Positions 39,775 through 48,318 of a stretch of 64,000 nucleotides of DNA are shown one piece after another (position 1 is the first letter of the stretch; every line of letters starts with the position of its first letter). The DNA comes from Lentzea aerocolonigenes (GTDB lineage: Bacteria > Actinomycetota > Actinomycetes > Mycobacteriales > Pseudonocardiaceae). The position numbers and the translations under genes were made by a program. The notes under the pieces were generated by a model. The model had not been told where the DNA came from. It saw only the letters and a program-made list of their open reading frames with translations, and searched no databases. Where the stretch lies: assembly GCF_000974445.1 (NCBI RefSeq), contig NZ_BBOJ01000018.1, positions 1 through 64,000 of the forward strand, given 5' to 3'.

Positions 39775-41001
39775 TTGAACACCACCCGCGCCATGACCGC
39801 TCTCGCGCTCGGCGGGTTCGGCATCGGGACGACCGAGTTCGCCACGATGGGCCTGCTGCCGCAGATCGCGGAGACGTTCGGGATCCCGGACTACGAGGCG
39901 GGGCACGCGATCAGCCTCTACGCGGCCGGGGTTGTCGTCGGGGCGCCGTTGATCGCGGTGCTCGGCGCCAAGTTGCCGCGCAAGGGTCTGCTCATCAGCC
40001 TCATGCTCGCGGTTGCGCTGGGCAACGGGTTGTCGGCCGCCGCCCAGGACAAGACGTTGTTGTTGGTGGCCCGGTTCGTCGCCGGGTTGCCGCACGGCGC
40101 GTTCTTCGGCATCGCCGCCGTTGTTGCCGCCACGCTCGTTGCTCCTGAACGGCGCGGCACGGCGGTTGCGCGCGTGATGGTCGGTCTGACCGTGGCGAAC
40201 CTTGTGGGCGTACCGCTTGCGACGGCCGCGGGGCAGCAGATCGGCTGGCGCACCGCCTACCTCGCGGTCGCGGTGATCGCCCTGGTCACGGCCGCGGCGA
40301 TCGCGGCGTGGGTGCCGGTGGTGCCCGAGGCCGAGGACGCGTCGATGAAGGGTGAGGTTCGCGCGTTCGGCCGCCCGACGGTGTGGTTCGCGATCTTCAC
40401 CGGCATGATCGGCTTCGGCGGCATGTTCGCCGTGTACTCCTACGTCGCGCCGTTGACGACCGAGGTCGCGGGTCTGCCGGCGAGCGCGGTGCCGTGGATG
40501 CTCGCGGTGTTCGGGCTCGGCATGACGCTCGGGGCGACGTTCGGCGGGCGGTTCGTGGACCGCTCGGCGATGGGTTCGGTGTTCGGCGGCCTGATCGCGG
40601 TGTGCGTGATCCTGGTTCTGTTCGGGCTGACCGCGACCAACCCGGTCTTCCTGTTCGGACTCCTGTTCCTGCTGGGCTTCGTCATCCAGATCCTGGCGGC
40701 GGCCCTGCAGATCAGGCTCATGGACGCCTCGCCGGACGCGCCGTCGCTCGCGTCCTCGTCGAACCACTCGTCGCTCAACGTCGCCAACGGCGCGGGCGCG
40801 TGGCTCGGTGGCCTCGCGATCGCGGCGGGCTGGGGGTACACCTCGACGGCGTGGGTCGGCGTCGGGCTCTCGCTGGCCGGTCTCGCGATCGCCGTGGCGT
40901 CGGTGCTCTACGAGCGGCGCGCCCTGGCCCGAGCCACGACGAACCAGACGATGGCGATGGCCAGCGCGGCGACCACCGCCGTCGAGACCCAGCCCAGGTA
41001 G
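39775..41001 (+). CDS. MFS efflux transporter (AraJ/Cmx-like)
   Basis: A 408-residue 12-TM major facilitator of the DHA1 type. 'GGFGIGTTEFATMGLLPQIA' opens helix 1, the motif-A-like loop is 'LGAKLPRKGLLIS' and helix 3-4 has 'GLPHGAFFGIAAVVAATLVAPERRG' (in part). Relatives export drugs or sugars. The start is taken as TTG 39775, four bases after TGGGGA; ATG 39793 would remove the first residues of helix 1. Its 3' end overlaps the convergent DedA gene by 94 bases. Confidence 0.83.
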   Translation: MNTTRAMTALALGGFGIGTTEFATMGLLPQIAETFGIPDYEAGHAISLYAAGVVVGAPLIAVLGAKLPRKGLLISLMLAVALGNGLSAAAQDKTLLLVARFVAGLPHGAFFGIAAVVAATLVAPERRGTAVARVMVGLTVANLVGVPLATAAGQQIGWRTAYLAVAVIALVTAAAIAAWVPVVPEAEDASMKGEVRAFGRPTVWFAIFTGMIGFGGMFAVYSYVAPLTTEVAGLPASAVPWMLAVFGLGMTLGATFGGRFVDRSAMGSVFGGLIAVCVILVLFGLTATNPVFLFGLLFLLGFVIQILAAALQIRLMDASPDAPSLASSSNHSSLNVANGAGAWLGGLAIAAGWGYTSTAWVGVGLSLAGLAIAVASVLYERRALARATTNQTMAMASAATTAVETQPR

Positions 41002-41501
41002 CGGTCGATCAGCTCGTAGTTCTCGCCGAGCGCGTACCCGGCGAGGATCAGCGCGGTGTTCCACAGCAGGCTGCCGGCCGCGGTGTAGAGCGTGAACTTC
41101 GCGATCGGCATCCCGGACACCCCGGCGGGGATGGAGATCAGGCTGCGCACGACCGGCACCATCCGGCCGAGGAACACGGCCGCGTTGCCGTGCCGGTCGA
41201 ACCACTCGTCGGCCTTGTCCACATCGGACACGGTGACGAACGGCAGCTTGTCCGCGACCCGCCGCAGCCGCTCCAGCCCGAGCCACGCGCCGAGGCCGTA
41301 CAGCACCAACGCGCCCGCGACGGAACCCGCCGTCGTCCACAGGATCGCGGCGACCAGTGAGATCTTGCCCTGACCGGCGGTGAACCCGGCCAGCGGGAGG
41401 ATCACCTCGCTCGGCACCGGCGGGAACACGTTCTCCAGCGCGACCGCGAGGCCCGCGCCGGGTGATCCCAGCGCCTCCATCAGCTCGGTGATCCACTCCA
41501 T
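40908..41501 (-). CDS. DedA-family membrane protein, second copy
   Basis: A 197-residue DedA protein: 'LENVFPPVPSEVILPLAGF' (22-40), 'VSDVDKADEWFDRHGNAAVFLGRMVPVVRSLISIPAG' given in part, and about five hydrophobic segments. It is only distantly similar to the DedA at 8 kb ('GRFVALLRILAGPLAG' there versus 'GRMVPVVRSLISIPAG' here). It is a probable lipid transporter or membrane homeostasis protein. The last 31 codons run antisense into the MFS gene. Confidence 0.85.
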   Translation of the reverse strand: MEWITELMEALGSPGAGLAVALENVFPPVPSEVILPLAGFTAGQGKISLVAAILWTTAGSVAGALVLYGLGAWLGLERLRRVADKLPFVTVSDVDKADEWFDRHGNAAVFLGRMVPVVRSLISIPAGVSGMPIAKFTLYTAAGSLLWNTALILAGYALGENYELIDRYLGWVSTAVVAALAIAIVWFVVARARARRS

Positions 41502-41658
41502 GGTTGTCGAATTACCCGTTTCGCCCGGCCGCTCAACCTCGGAGGTGGAGACGGATCTCCACCCGGCCTGCGGTTCTGGGTCGACGCGCCGACGCCGTCC
41601 GGCTCGCGCTCAAGCTCCGATGAATCTTGTCAAATTCGGTCATTCGCTGTCACTTTGG

Positions 41659-41688
41659 TTGACAATGCAGTGCGAGTCCTCCTACCTT
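41659..41688 (+). promoter_or_regulatory. Sigma70-type promoter TTGACA-N18-TACCTT
   Basis: A consensus -35 TTGACA (41659) and -10 TACCTT (41683) are spaced by 18 bases, about 70 bases before the polysaccharide lyase ATG. It is the clearest canonical promoter in the window. Confidence 0.6.
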
Positions 41689-41759
41689 CGAGGAGGACAT
41701 CGCTCCGCCGCCCGATGTGCTCCCCCTGTCGTACGCCGCCAGGAAGGACGCACCGAACG

Positions 41760-42542
41760 ATGGAATCGCGCATCACCCGCAGGGCGGCTCTCACCGCTGC
41801 CGCCCTGATGCTCGTCACCGTGAACCCCGCGCAGGCAGCGCCCGCGTGGCATCCCAACCCCTCGACCGACGGCCTCAGGGCGTTCGAGGGCATCGAGGTC
41901 GACCGCGGCAACAAGTTCCCCGAACGCAAGGGCCGCTACATCGTCGTCGAGGGCGACCACTACCGGTTCAACATCTGGAAGAACGACCGCGACACCACCG
42001 GCGGTGGTGACCGTCAGCGCACCGAGTCCAAGGGCATGGTGAGCGGCGGCAACGCGCTGAAGATGAAGAACGGCGAGACGTGGGTCATCTCGTACGAGAT
42101 GTACATGCCGTCGTCGTTGCACGGCACCAGCAAGTTCACGCACATCTTCCAGACCAAGACACCCTCCACCAACGGCGGCCCGTGGACGACCTTGTCGCTG
42201 AGCCGCAGCGGTAGCACCGAAACGATCCGAGCGCGCGCGTTCAGCACGTCCGGCGCACCGGACATCGCCTCCACGAACCTGGCCCCGCTGCGAGACAAGT
42301 GGGTCACGGTCGAATGGACGATCACGCCCGGTTCCAGCGGCACGGTCGGTTTCGTGCTGCGCAACGGCACGGGCGCCAACGCACCGATCGCGGTGCAGGG
42401 CAAGCGTTCCGGCGTGCGGATCCCGGACGAAGGTGACTACGTGCGGCCGAAGTGGGGCATCTACCGGTCGGTGGAGAGCGCCTCGTCGGACATCCTCGAC
42501 ACGTACATCAACTTCCGGAACTACACCGCCACCAAGAAGTAG
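41760..42542 (+). CDS. Secreted heparin-lyase-like polysaccharide lyase
   Basis: A 260-residue exported protein with a Tat-like start ('ITRRAALTAAAL') and signal cleavage near 'PAQA'. The rest is a beta jelly roll of the heparin lyase I / PL20-like superfamily: 'HYRFNIWKNDRD', 'RQRTESKGM', 'GETWVISYEMYMP', 'FTHIFQTK' and a final 'WGIYRS..LDTYINFRNY'. It would cleave uronic-acid-containing polysaccharides by beta-elimination; the substrate is inferred. A canonical promoter stands upstream and the gene is monocistronic. Confidence 0.65.
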   Translation: MESRITRRAALTAAALMLVTVNPAQAAPAWHPNPSTDGLRAFEGIEVDRGNKFPERKGRYIVVEGDHYRFNIWKNDRDTTGGGDRQRTESKGMVSGGNALKMKNGETWVISYEMYMPSSLHGTSKFTHIFQTKTPSTNGGPWTTLSLSRSGSTETIRARAFSTSGAPDIASTNLAPLRDKWVTVEWTITPGSSGTVGFVLRNGTGANAPIAVQGKRSGVRIPDEGDYVRPKWGIYRSVESASSDILDTYINFRNYTATKK

Positions 42543-42616
42543 ACACGCCGGGTCGGGTGGCCCGCTGATCGCGACCAGGTCTACCGTTGTCTGCCTCACT
42601 TTTCTGGAGGTAGACG

Positions 42617-43969
42617 GTGCGAGGCGCGATCGCTGCGGGCCACCCGCTCACCGCACAGGCGGGCGCGGCGATGCTGCGCGCCGGGGGAAACGCCGTGGAC
42701 GCGGCCGTCGCGGCGATGCTGACGTCCTGCGTCACCGAACCGCTGCTGACCGGGCTCGGCGCCGCCGGGTACATGATGATCGCGCCGGCCGGGGAAACCC
42801 CCGTGCTGCTGGACTTCTCCGCCGTGGCCCCCGGCCGCGGCCGCACCGGCGACAGGGCCCCGCTCGACCCGATCACCGTCCACTTCGGTGACGCGCAGCA
42901 GCAATTCCACGTGGGACCGTCATCCGTCGCGGCCTACGGCATGCCCGCCGGTGCCGCGCAGGCCGCCACCTACGGCCGGGCGCCGCTCGACGAGCTCGTC
43001 ACCGTCGCGGTGAAGCACGCCAGGGAAGGCCATCGGGTCAACCGCTACCAGGCCTACGTCACCACGTTGCTGCTGCCGCTCGCCCACAGCGCGGGACTCA
43101 ACGCCTTCGAGGAAGGCGAGCTGCTCGTCCAGCCGGAGCTCGCCGAAGCTCTTGAACGGCTCGGCAAGGACGGCGCCGCGCCGTTCTACACCGGTGACAT
43201 CGCGGCCGCGATCGCCGGCACGATCGGCGGGGACGGCGGGGATCTCACCCGAGCGGACCTGGAGGCCTACGAGGTGGCCGTCAGGGAACCGTTGCACGCG
43301 CTGCACCGCGGCCGTGACATCCACACGAACCCACCGCCGGCCGCCGGCGGTGCGTTGCTCACGCAGATGCTGGAAGCGTTGCCGGACAACCCTTCGCAGC
43401 AGGACCTCATCCGCGCGATGGCCACGCCGAAGACCCACCTGAACCGTCTCGGCTCCACGACGCACATCTCGGTCCTCGACGCCGACGGCACGGCGTGCTC
43501 GGTCACGACGACCAACGGCGCGGGCTCGGGCATCTCCATCGCCGGTGTGCACCTGAACAACATGATGGGCGAGGAGGACCTGTCACCCGACGGGTTCTTC
43601 AGCCACGCGCCCGGCGACCGGCTGCCGTCGATGATGGCGCCGACCGTGGTGACCAACGACGGCGGCGCCGAGCTCGTGCTCGGCAGCGCCGGTTCCAGCC
43701 GGATCTGCGGCGCGATCCTGCAGGTGCTCGTGAACGTCCTCGACCGCGGCATGCCCGCCCAGGAAGCGGTCGACGCGCCACGCCTGCACCTGAGCGGAGA
43801 CCACCTCCACGTCGAACCGGGAATTCGACCGGAAAGCGAACTCCCGGTGACGAGATTCCGTGCTCCGAGCATGTTCTTCGGTGGCTGCCAGGTCGTCGAG
43901 ATGACCGGATCCGGCCTGCTCAGGGGTGGTGCAGATCACCGCAGGGACGGGTCGATCGTCATCGTGTGA
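42617..43969 (+). CDS. Gamma-glutamyltransferase family protein (short form)
   Basis: A 450-residue Ntn-hydrolase of the GGT family. 'GHPLTAQAGAAMLRAGGNAVDAAVA' (in part) is the usual N-terminus, the autoprocessing/nucleophile Thr is Thr281 in 'LGSTTHISVLD', and 'GSGISIAGVHLNNMM' and 'PSMMAPTVV' follow. It is over 100 residues shorter than classic GGT and lacks a signal peptide, so it probably acts in the cytoplasm, as a transferase, hydrolase or cephalosporin-acylase-like amidase. TGGAGG precedes the GTG start. Confidence 0.83.
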   Translation: MRGAIAAGHPLTAQAGAAMLRAGGNAVDAAVAAMLTSCVTEPLLTGLGAAGYMMIAPAGETPVLLDFSAVAPGRGRTGDRAPLDPITVHFGDAQQQFHVGPSSVAAYGMPAGAAQAATYGRAPLDELVTVAVKHAREGHRVNRYQAYVTTLLLPLAHSAGLNAFEEGELLVQPELAEALERLGKDGAAPFYTGDIAAAIAGTIGGDGGDLTRADLEAYEVAVREPLHALHRGRDIHTNPPPAAGGALLTQMLEALPDNPSQQDLIRAMATPKTHLNRLGSTTHISVLDADGTACSVTTTNGAGSGISIAGVHLNNMMGEEDLSPDGFFSHAPGDRLPSMMAPTVVTNDGGAELVLGSAGSSRICGAILQVLVNVLDRGMPAQEAVDAPRLHLSGDHLHVEPGIRPESELPVTRFRAPSMFFGGCQVVEMTGSGLLRGGADHRRDGSIVIV

Positions 43970-44001
43970 GATCTTGCCCGCATAATGGGATATCCGGTTT
44001 C

Positions 44002-44017
44002 CTGATTCACGAGTCAG
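44002..44017 (+). promoter_or_regulatory. Operator CTGATTCACGAGTCAG before the MFS exporter
   Basis: A 16-base near-perfect inverted repeat 17 bases before the GTG. It lies just downstream of a CATAAT -10-like element at 43981, a typical repressor position. It differs at one base from the perfect copy at 46467. Confidence 0.6.
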
Positions 44018-44033
44018 GACGCACGATGGAGCG

Positions 44034-45212
44034 GTGACGGCTCTTCGCGAGAGAACATCCTCGCCGCTCCTTTCCCGCACGTTCCTCCAACTCTCCGTCA
44101 TCAGTGTCGTGTCCGGCGTCTCCATGGCGTTCGCGATGCCGTTCAACTCGCTGTTCCTGACCACCGAGGTCAAGGTCACGCCGGTCCAGCTCAGCGTCTT
44201 CCTGCTGGCGAGCCCGCTCGCGTCCGTGGTGGCCAGCACGATCATGGGCAAGCTGTCGGACGGCCGGGTGCAACGCCGCTACCTGCTCGTCGCGGGCGGT
44301 GTCGCCGGTGCGATCGGCTACAGCCTGTTCGCCGTCCTGCGCGACTACTGGTTCCTGCTCGGCACGTCCGTGGTCTTCGTGGCGATCACGTCGTCGCTGC
44401 TCCCGCAGATCTTCGCGTACGGCCGTGCGGTGTCGCGGGGTCCGTCGATGATGGTCAGCGTCCTGCGCACGCTGCTGTCCGTCGCGTGGGTGGCCGGGCC
44501 GCCGCTGGCCGCGCTGATGGTCGCCAAGACCGGCTGGGTCGGCCTGTTCACCGCCACGGCGCTGCTGCAGCTCGGCGTCGCGGTGCTCGCCTTCACGCTT
44601 CCGGTTCCCGTTGCCGTGCCGGAGGAGGAGAAGACCGAGGAGGAAGCCGGGCCGTCCCGCGCCGGCATGTCCGTCGTCGCGGCGGCTTTCGTGTTCCTCC
44701 AGGGCTCGGTCGGGCTCGCGGTGAGCGGTCTGCCGTTGTTCGTCACGACCGAACTGCACGGCACGGCGGGAGACGCCGGACTCGCGATGGGACTGTGCGC
44801 GGCGCTGGAGATCCCGATGATCCTCTGGTTCGGGTCGCTGGCGAACCGGATGTCCCAGCACAAGCTCGTCGTCGCGGGCGCGGTGATCGCGTTGGCCTAC
44901 CACGGCCTGATGCTGCTGACGGACTCCGTCTGGCAGGTGCTCGCCCTGCAGCTGCTGCACGCCACCGTCATCTCACTGGTGATGGGTGTCGGCCTCACGT
45001 ACTTCCAGAGCCTCGACCCCTTCCGTCCCGGCCGCGCCTCGACGATGTTCAGCAACACCCAGATCGTCGGCGGCATGCTCTCGGGCGTGCTGCTCGGCGT
45101 GTCCCAGCAGTTCGGTTTCCGCTGGGTCTACGGGTTCACCCTCACGGAGATCGTGCTGGGGCTGGTGCTGCTGCTCGTCGCGGGCGGGCTCACTGGATCG
45201 TCGAGGCGGTGA
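44034..45212 (+). CDS. MFS exporter, sugar-efflux (SetA)-like
   Basis: A 392-residue 12-TM transporter. 'VSGVSMAFAMPFNSLFLTTEV', loop 'GKLSDGRVQRRYLLVAGG' and the helix 'GLTYFQSLDPFRPGRASTMFSN' (each in part) resemble SetA/SET-family sugar efflux pumps, in which the last motif is strongly conserved. It probably exports glycosides or sugar-like drugs. The GTG was chosen because the preceding ATG frame stops at once. A shared 16-base operator precedes it. The 3' end overlaps the beta-helix lipoprotein gene by 23 bases. Confidence 0.82.
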   Translation: MTALRERTSSPLLSRTFLQLSVISVVSGVSMAFAMPFNSLFLTTEVKVTPVQLSVFLLASPLASVVASTIMGKLSDGRVQRRYLLVAGGVAGAIGYSLFAVLRDYWFLLGTSVVFVAITSSLLPQIFAYGRAVSRGPSMMVSVLRTLLSVAWVAGPPLAALMVAKTGWVGLFTATALLQLGVAVLAFTLPVPVAVPEEEKTEEEAGPSRAGMSVVAAAFVFLQGSVGLAVSGLPLFVTTELHGTAGDAGLAMGLCAALEIPMILWFGSLANRMSQHKLVVAGAVIALAYHGLMLLTDSVWQVLALQLLHATVISLVMGVGLTYFQSLDPFRPGRASTMFSNTQIVGGMLSGVLLGVSQQFGFRWVYGFTLTEIVLGLVLLLVAGGLTGSSRR

Positions 45213-46308
45213 CCTTCGGTTTCTCCCCGGTGCCGAGGTAGAAGATCCCCTTGACGGTCTCGAACCCGAGGCTCGGGTTGCGGCGCAGCGTGGAGCCCTC
45301 GACCGACATCGAGCCCGAGTGGTCGTTGCTGACGAAGAACACCGCGCCACCGCCCTCGTTGGCCTGGTTGTCCTCGATCAACGACCCGGCGATCCGCAGC
45401 GTGAACGTGTTGCCGTCGTTGTAGATCGCACCACCGCTGCCACCTCCCGGCGTGCCTGCGCGCGCGGGGTTGGCGCCACGGCCGATGGCCTTGTTGCCCT
45501 TCATCAGGCTGTTGAGCACCACCCACGACGCACCGATGCTGCTCAACGCACCGCCGTTGGAGCACACACCACCCTCGAACGTGCTGCTGGTGATGTAGAT
45601 CGGCACCTTGTCGGCCCAGTCGGTCACGCGGATCGCGGCACCACCGAGATCGGGACCGTTGGTGTCGCACTTGTTGCCGGCGAACCGGGAGTTCACGACC
45701 TTGAGCTGACCGCCGCGCACCATCACCGCGCCACCACCCCCGCCGTCGGAGCTGTCACCGGTCGAGTTGCCGTCGGCGAGCGTGATGTTCTGGAGCACCA
45801 GCCTCGGTGCGTTGTGGTCGAGCACCCGGCGCTGGCCCTGGCCGCTCAACGTGATCCGGCCACCGCCGTCGAGGACGGTCTTCGCGCGGACCTTCGCGGT
45901 CGCGGCGAGCGGGATGGTGAGCGGGTTCGGCCCGCAGTTGAACGTGACGACCCCACCGGCGGCGACCGCGTCGATCACGGCCTGTGACGTACAGGTGGCG
46001 GGCGCACCGGTGCCGATCACGCGGGTGGGCTTCGAGGTGTCCTCCGCGGCGGCTTCCGGTGGGACGGCGGCGGTGCCGTTCGGGTTGCCGAACTTCGCGA
46101 CCGGTGGCGGCGGAGGTGGGGGAGCGGCGGACGACGGGGGAGCGGCGCTGCTGCTGCTCGGCGGTGGCGTCACCACGGACACGGTCTGCGATGGCGACGC
46201 CGTGGGTAAGGACGGACCGGGGACCGGGGAACCCTGGATCGTCGTGCCGCAGCCGGCCACGAAGGCGGCGAGCAGCACGACTGCCTGTCTACCTGACATG
46301 GCGGGCAC
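45190..46308 (-). CDS. Right-handed parallel beta-helix lipoprotein
   Basis: A 372-residue exported protein with lipobox 'FVAGC', a long Pro/Ser-rich spacer (about 30-75) and a pectate-lyase-like right-handed beta-helix with repeats such as 'VLQNITLADGNS', 'KVVNSRFAGNKC', 'YITSSTFEGGVC' and 'VVLNSLMKGNKA'. It is typical of surface polysaccharide-binding or polymorphic-type repeat proteins. AGGAGG lies 6 bases before GTG 46308, which is better placed than for the ATG three codons later. A 16-base operator lies about 160 bases upstream. Confidence 0.75.
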   Translation of the reverse strand: MPAMSGRQAVVLLAAFVAGCGTTIQGSPVPGPSLPTASPSQTVSVVTPPPSSSSAAPPSSAAPPPPPPPVAKFGNPNGTAAVPPEAAAEDTSKPTRVIGTGAPATCTSQAVIDAVAAGGVVTFNCGPNPLTIPLAATAKVRAKTVLDGGGRITLSGQGQRRVLDHNAPRLVLQNITLADGNSTGDSSDGGGGGAVMVRGGQLKVVNSRFAGNKCDTNGPDLGGAAIRVTDWADKVPIYITSSTFEGGVCSNGGALSSIGASWVVLNSLMKGNKAIGRGANPARAGTPGGGSGGAIYNDGNTFTLRIAGSLIEDNQANEGGGAVFFVSNDHSGSMSVEGSTLRRNPSLGFETVKGIFYLGTGEKPKVTASTIQ

Positions 46309-46634
46309 CCTAAACCTCCTGCCACAGCGGGCAAAGCACCTCGCGAATTGCCACGAGATCAACGCGTTTCGCAGGTGTTTCACAAGTGTGACCCGCCGGA
46401 GCGGTCCAAGATCCGGTTGTTCACGTTCCCAGAAGCGGTGTGCGCAGGTGCGGCACGGTCGTTAGCCTGACTCACGAGTCAGTTTTCATGCCACCGTTCG
46501 CCTGATCGTTGTGACGGAACGTCAACGAAATGGCGTAGCGGCCTACACAGCGTGCGGTTAATTGCATCCAAATGACCCGTTCGTGAAAGAACCACGCGTT
46601 CGGGTGGCCCTCTGTCCCTGGCACACTGCGCTCC
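46309..46634. other. 326-bp divergent intergenic region
   Basis: No gene is supported here. It holds the promoters of the beta-helix lipoprotein (minus) and the anchored protein (plus), including the 16-base operator at 46467-46482. The region is less GC-rich than its surroundings. Confidence 0.5.
46467..46482. promoter_or_regulatory. Perfect operator CTGACTCACGAGTCAG
   Basis: Seven-base arms CTGACTC/GAGTCAG are separated by AC. It matches the site at 44002 in 15 of 16 bases. On the minus strand it is followed by GGCTAACGA, a possible -10 for the beta-helix gene. The pattern fits a TetR-type repressor, whose gene is not in the window. Confidence 0.6.
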
Positions 46635-47549
46635 GTGCCCACCCACTTCCCCGACGAACCACCGACCGAGCGCCACCTGGCGCCCGACCCGGCGTTGATG
46701 GAGGCCGCCCGCGCCAGGGGCCGCGAACGCTGGGCCGCAGCCGGTGACCTGCCGGTGCCGGAGGAGAAGCCGCCGGGCCACCCGCTCAAGCCCCGCATCG
46801 CCGCGATCGCGGCCATCGCCGCACTCCTCGTCCTCGCGGGAGTCGCCATCCTGACGTTCAGCGGCGGATCGGGTGACGGCGGCGCGGACGTCGCACAGCC
46901 CTCGCAGAGCTACATTCCGGGCCTGATCACGCCACCGGAAGACCTGCCGGAGGAGTCGTCGTCGAACAGCGCGAACCCGACGCTCGCCTCGTCCGCGCTC
47001 GGCCTGATCCCCACGACGACGACGGCGGCCGCACCGCCGCCCGCCACCGACGGCAACCGTGCGCCCAGCGGTGCCAAGTCCTTCACGACCGGCCCCGGTT
47101 GCGGCGGCTACACCAACGTCGGGCTGTACCGCGACGGCAGGAAGGGCTGGGTCGACCACGGAGACGGCAAGTGCGGCTCGACGTTCGTGTCGATCCCGAT
47201 GTCCGGCGACGCGCGCCGCGACGACGGCTCCGCGTACGGCATGTGGACGTTCTCGGTCTCCGGCACGTGCGACGTCTCGGTGTTCGTCCCGAACGGCAAC
47301 CTGGAGGAGGTCGGGGGTAACCCGACCGTGTACTACGTCTTCGACCGCAACGGCGTCGGCGGCACCCCGGTGGCGTCGTTCGCGATCAAGCAGGTCGAGA
47401 AGCGCGGCCAGTGGGTGAACGCGGGGAAGTTCAAGGCCAGCGGAAACCTCACCGTGCAGCTGCTCACCCGAGGTCAGGACTGGAACAACTCCGGACCCAC
47501 CTACGCCCATCACGCCGCCAGCGCGGTCAAGGCAGACTGCACGGCGTGA
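46635..47549 (+). CDS. Single-span anchored protein with C-terminal extracytoplasmic domain, unknown function
   Basis: A 304-residue protein. Residues 1-52 are cytoplasmic and charged, 53-77 form one transmembrane helix, 80-145 a Ser/Thr/Pro-rich spacer and about 148-304 a compact domain with four or five Cys ('GPGCGGYTNVGLY', 'GDGKCGSTFVSIPMSG', 'VSGTCDVSVFVPNG', 'AVKADCTA'). The fold suggests an exposed ligand-binding module common in Pseudonocardiales, but I cannot name it. The start is a GTG. Its stop overlaps the next gene (GTGA). Confidence 0.7.
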   Translation: MPTHFPDEPPTERHLAPDPALMEAARARGRERWAAAGDLPVPEEKPPGHPLKPRIAAIAAIAALLVLAGVAILTFSGGSGDGGADVAQPSQSYIPGLITPPEDLPEESSSNSANPTLASSALGLIPTTTTAAAPPPATDGNRAPSGAKSFTTGPGCGGYTNVGLYRDGRKGWVDHGDGKCGSTFVSIPMSGDARRDDGSAYGMWTFSVSGTCDVSVFVPNGNLEEVGGNPTVYYVFDRNGVGGTPVASFAIKQVEKRGQWVNAGKFKASGNLTVQLLTRGQDWNNSGPTYAHHAASAVKADCTA

Positions 47550-48076
47550 CGAGAGATCTGCATCTGGTCCGGCACGGCGAGGCGACGAAGGACGAGTCAC
47601 GGCTGACCGCGCGCGGTCGCAAGCAGGCCGAGGCGGTAGCGGAACGGTTGCGGGGCACGGGTTTCGCGGCCGTGCACCACGGTCCGCTGCCCCGTGCGGC
47701 GGAGACGGCGACGATCATCGCCGGCGTGCTGCGCGTGCCCTGCCGGGTCGAGGCCGCCGCCGGTGACTACGTGCCGCACTTCGTGCCCGACCACGACGAG
47801 TTCTTCGACCAGTTCCCCGAGTCGGAACGCACGCGCGGCCCGGCACTGGCGCACGAGGCGGAGACGCGGTTCGCGCGGCCCGGCGACGGCCCGGTGCTGG
47901 TCGTGACGCACTCGTTCCTGATCAGCTGGCTGGTCCGAGAGGCGCTCGACGCACCGCCGGAGCGGTGGCTGACGCTGAACCACGACAACGCCGCGCTGAC
48001 CGTGATCCGCTACACGACCGGCAGGTCACCGCGGCTGGTCAGGTTCAACGACAGCGGGCACCTCAGCGGGATTTGA
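47546..48076 (+). CDS. Histidine phosphatase (phosphoglycerate-mutase-like)
   Basis: A 176-residue histidine phosphatase. 'LHLVRHGEATKDESRLTARG' gives the catalytic RHG, a Glu sits in the middle and 'VLVVTHSFLISWLVR' the second His. Length is close to SixA/CobC-type minimal enzymes. Substrate is unknown. GTG overlaps the upstream stop. The last 36 codons and the following spacer are duplicated in tandem just downstream. Confidence 0.83.
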   Translation: MTRDLHLVRHGEATKDESRLTARGRKQAEAVAERLRGTGFAAVHHGPLPRAAETATIIAGVLRVPCRVEAAAGDYVPHFVPDHDEFFDQFPESERTRGPALAHEAETRFARPGDGPVLVVTHSFLISWLVREALDAPPERWLTLNHDNAALTVIRYTTGRSPRLVRFNDSGHLSGI

Positions 48077-48142
48077 GCGTCGGCAGTGTGATCTTGCTTG
48101 GTGCGAACACGCGCATCGGCGGGTCCCGGAATCCGGCGCTGC
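47967..48142. repeat. 176-bp tandem duplication, copy 1
   Basis: Copy 1 covers the true 3' end of the histidine phosphatase gene plus a degenerate copy of the metallophosphoesterase 3' end (minus strand). The unit boundaries share GGCTG. Confidence 0.9.
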
Positions 48143-48318
48143 GGCTGACGCTGAACCACGACAACGCCGCGCTGACCGTGATCCGCTACACGACCGGCAG
48201 GTCACCGCGGCTCGTCAGGTTCAACGACAGCGGGCACCTCAGCGGGATTTGAGCGTCAGCAGCGTGATCTCGCTCGGTGCGAACACGCGCATCGGCGGAC
48301 CCCAGAACCCGGCGCCGC
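48143..48318. repeat. 176-bp tandem duplication, copy 2
   Basis: Copy 2 contains a non-coding duplicate of the phosphatase 3' end and the functional C-terminal codons of the minus-strand metallophosphoesterase. It differs from copy 1 at one base in the first 110 and nine bases in the last 66; all nine are transitions. Confidence 0.9.

Noticed and set aside
47965..48252. 95-codon frame ending in a copy of the histidine phosphatase C-terminus
   Set aside because: It is produced by the 176-bp tandem duplication and has no own start or N-terminal domain.
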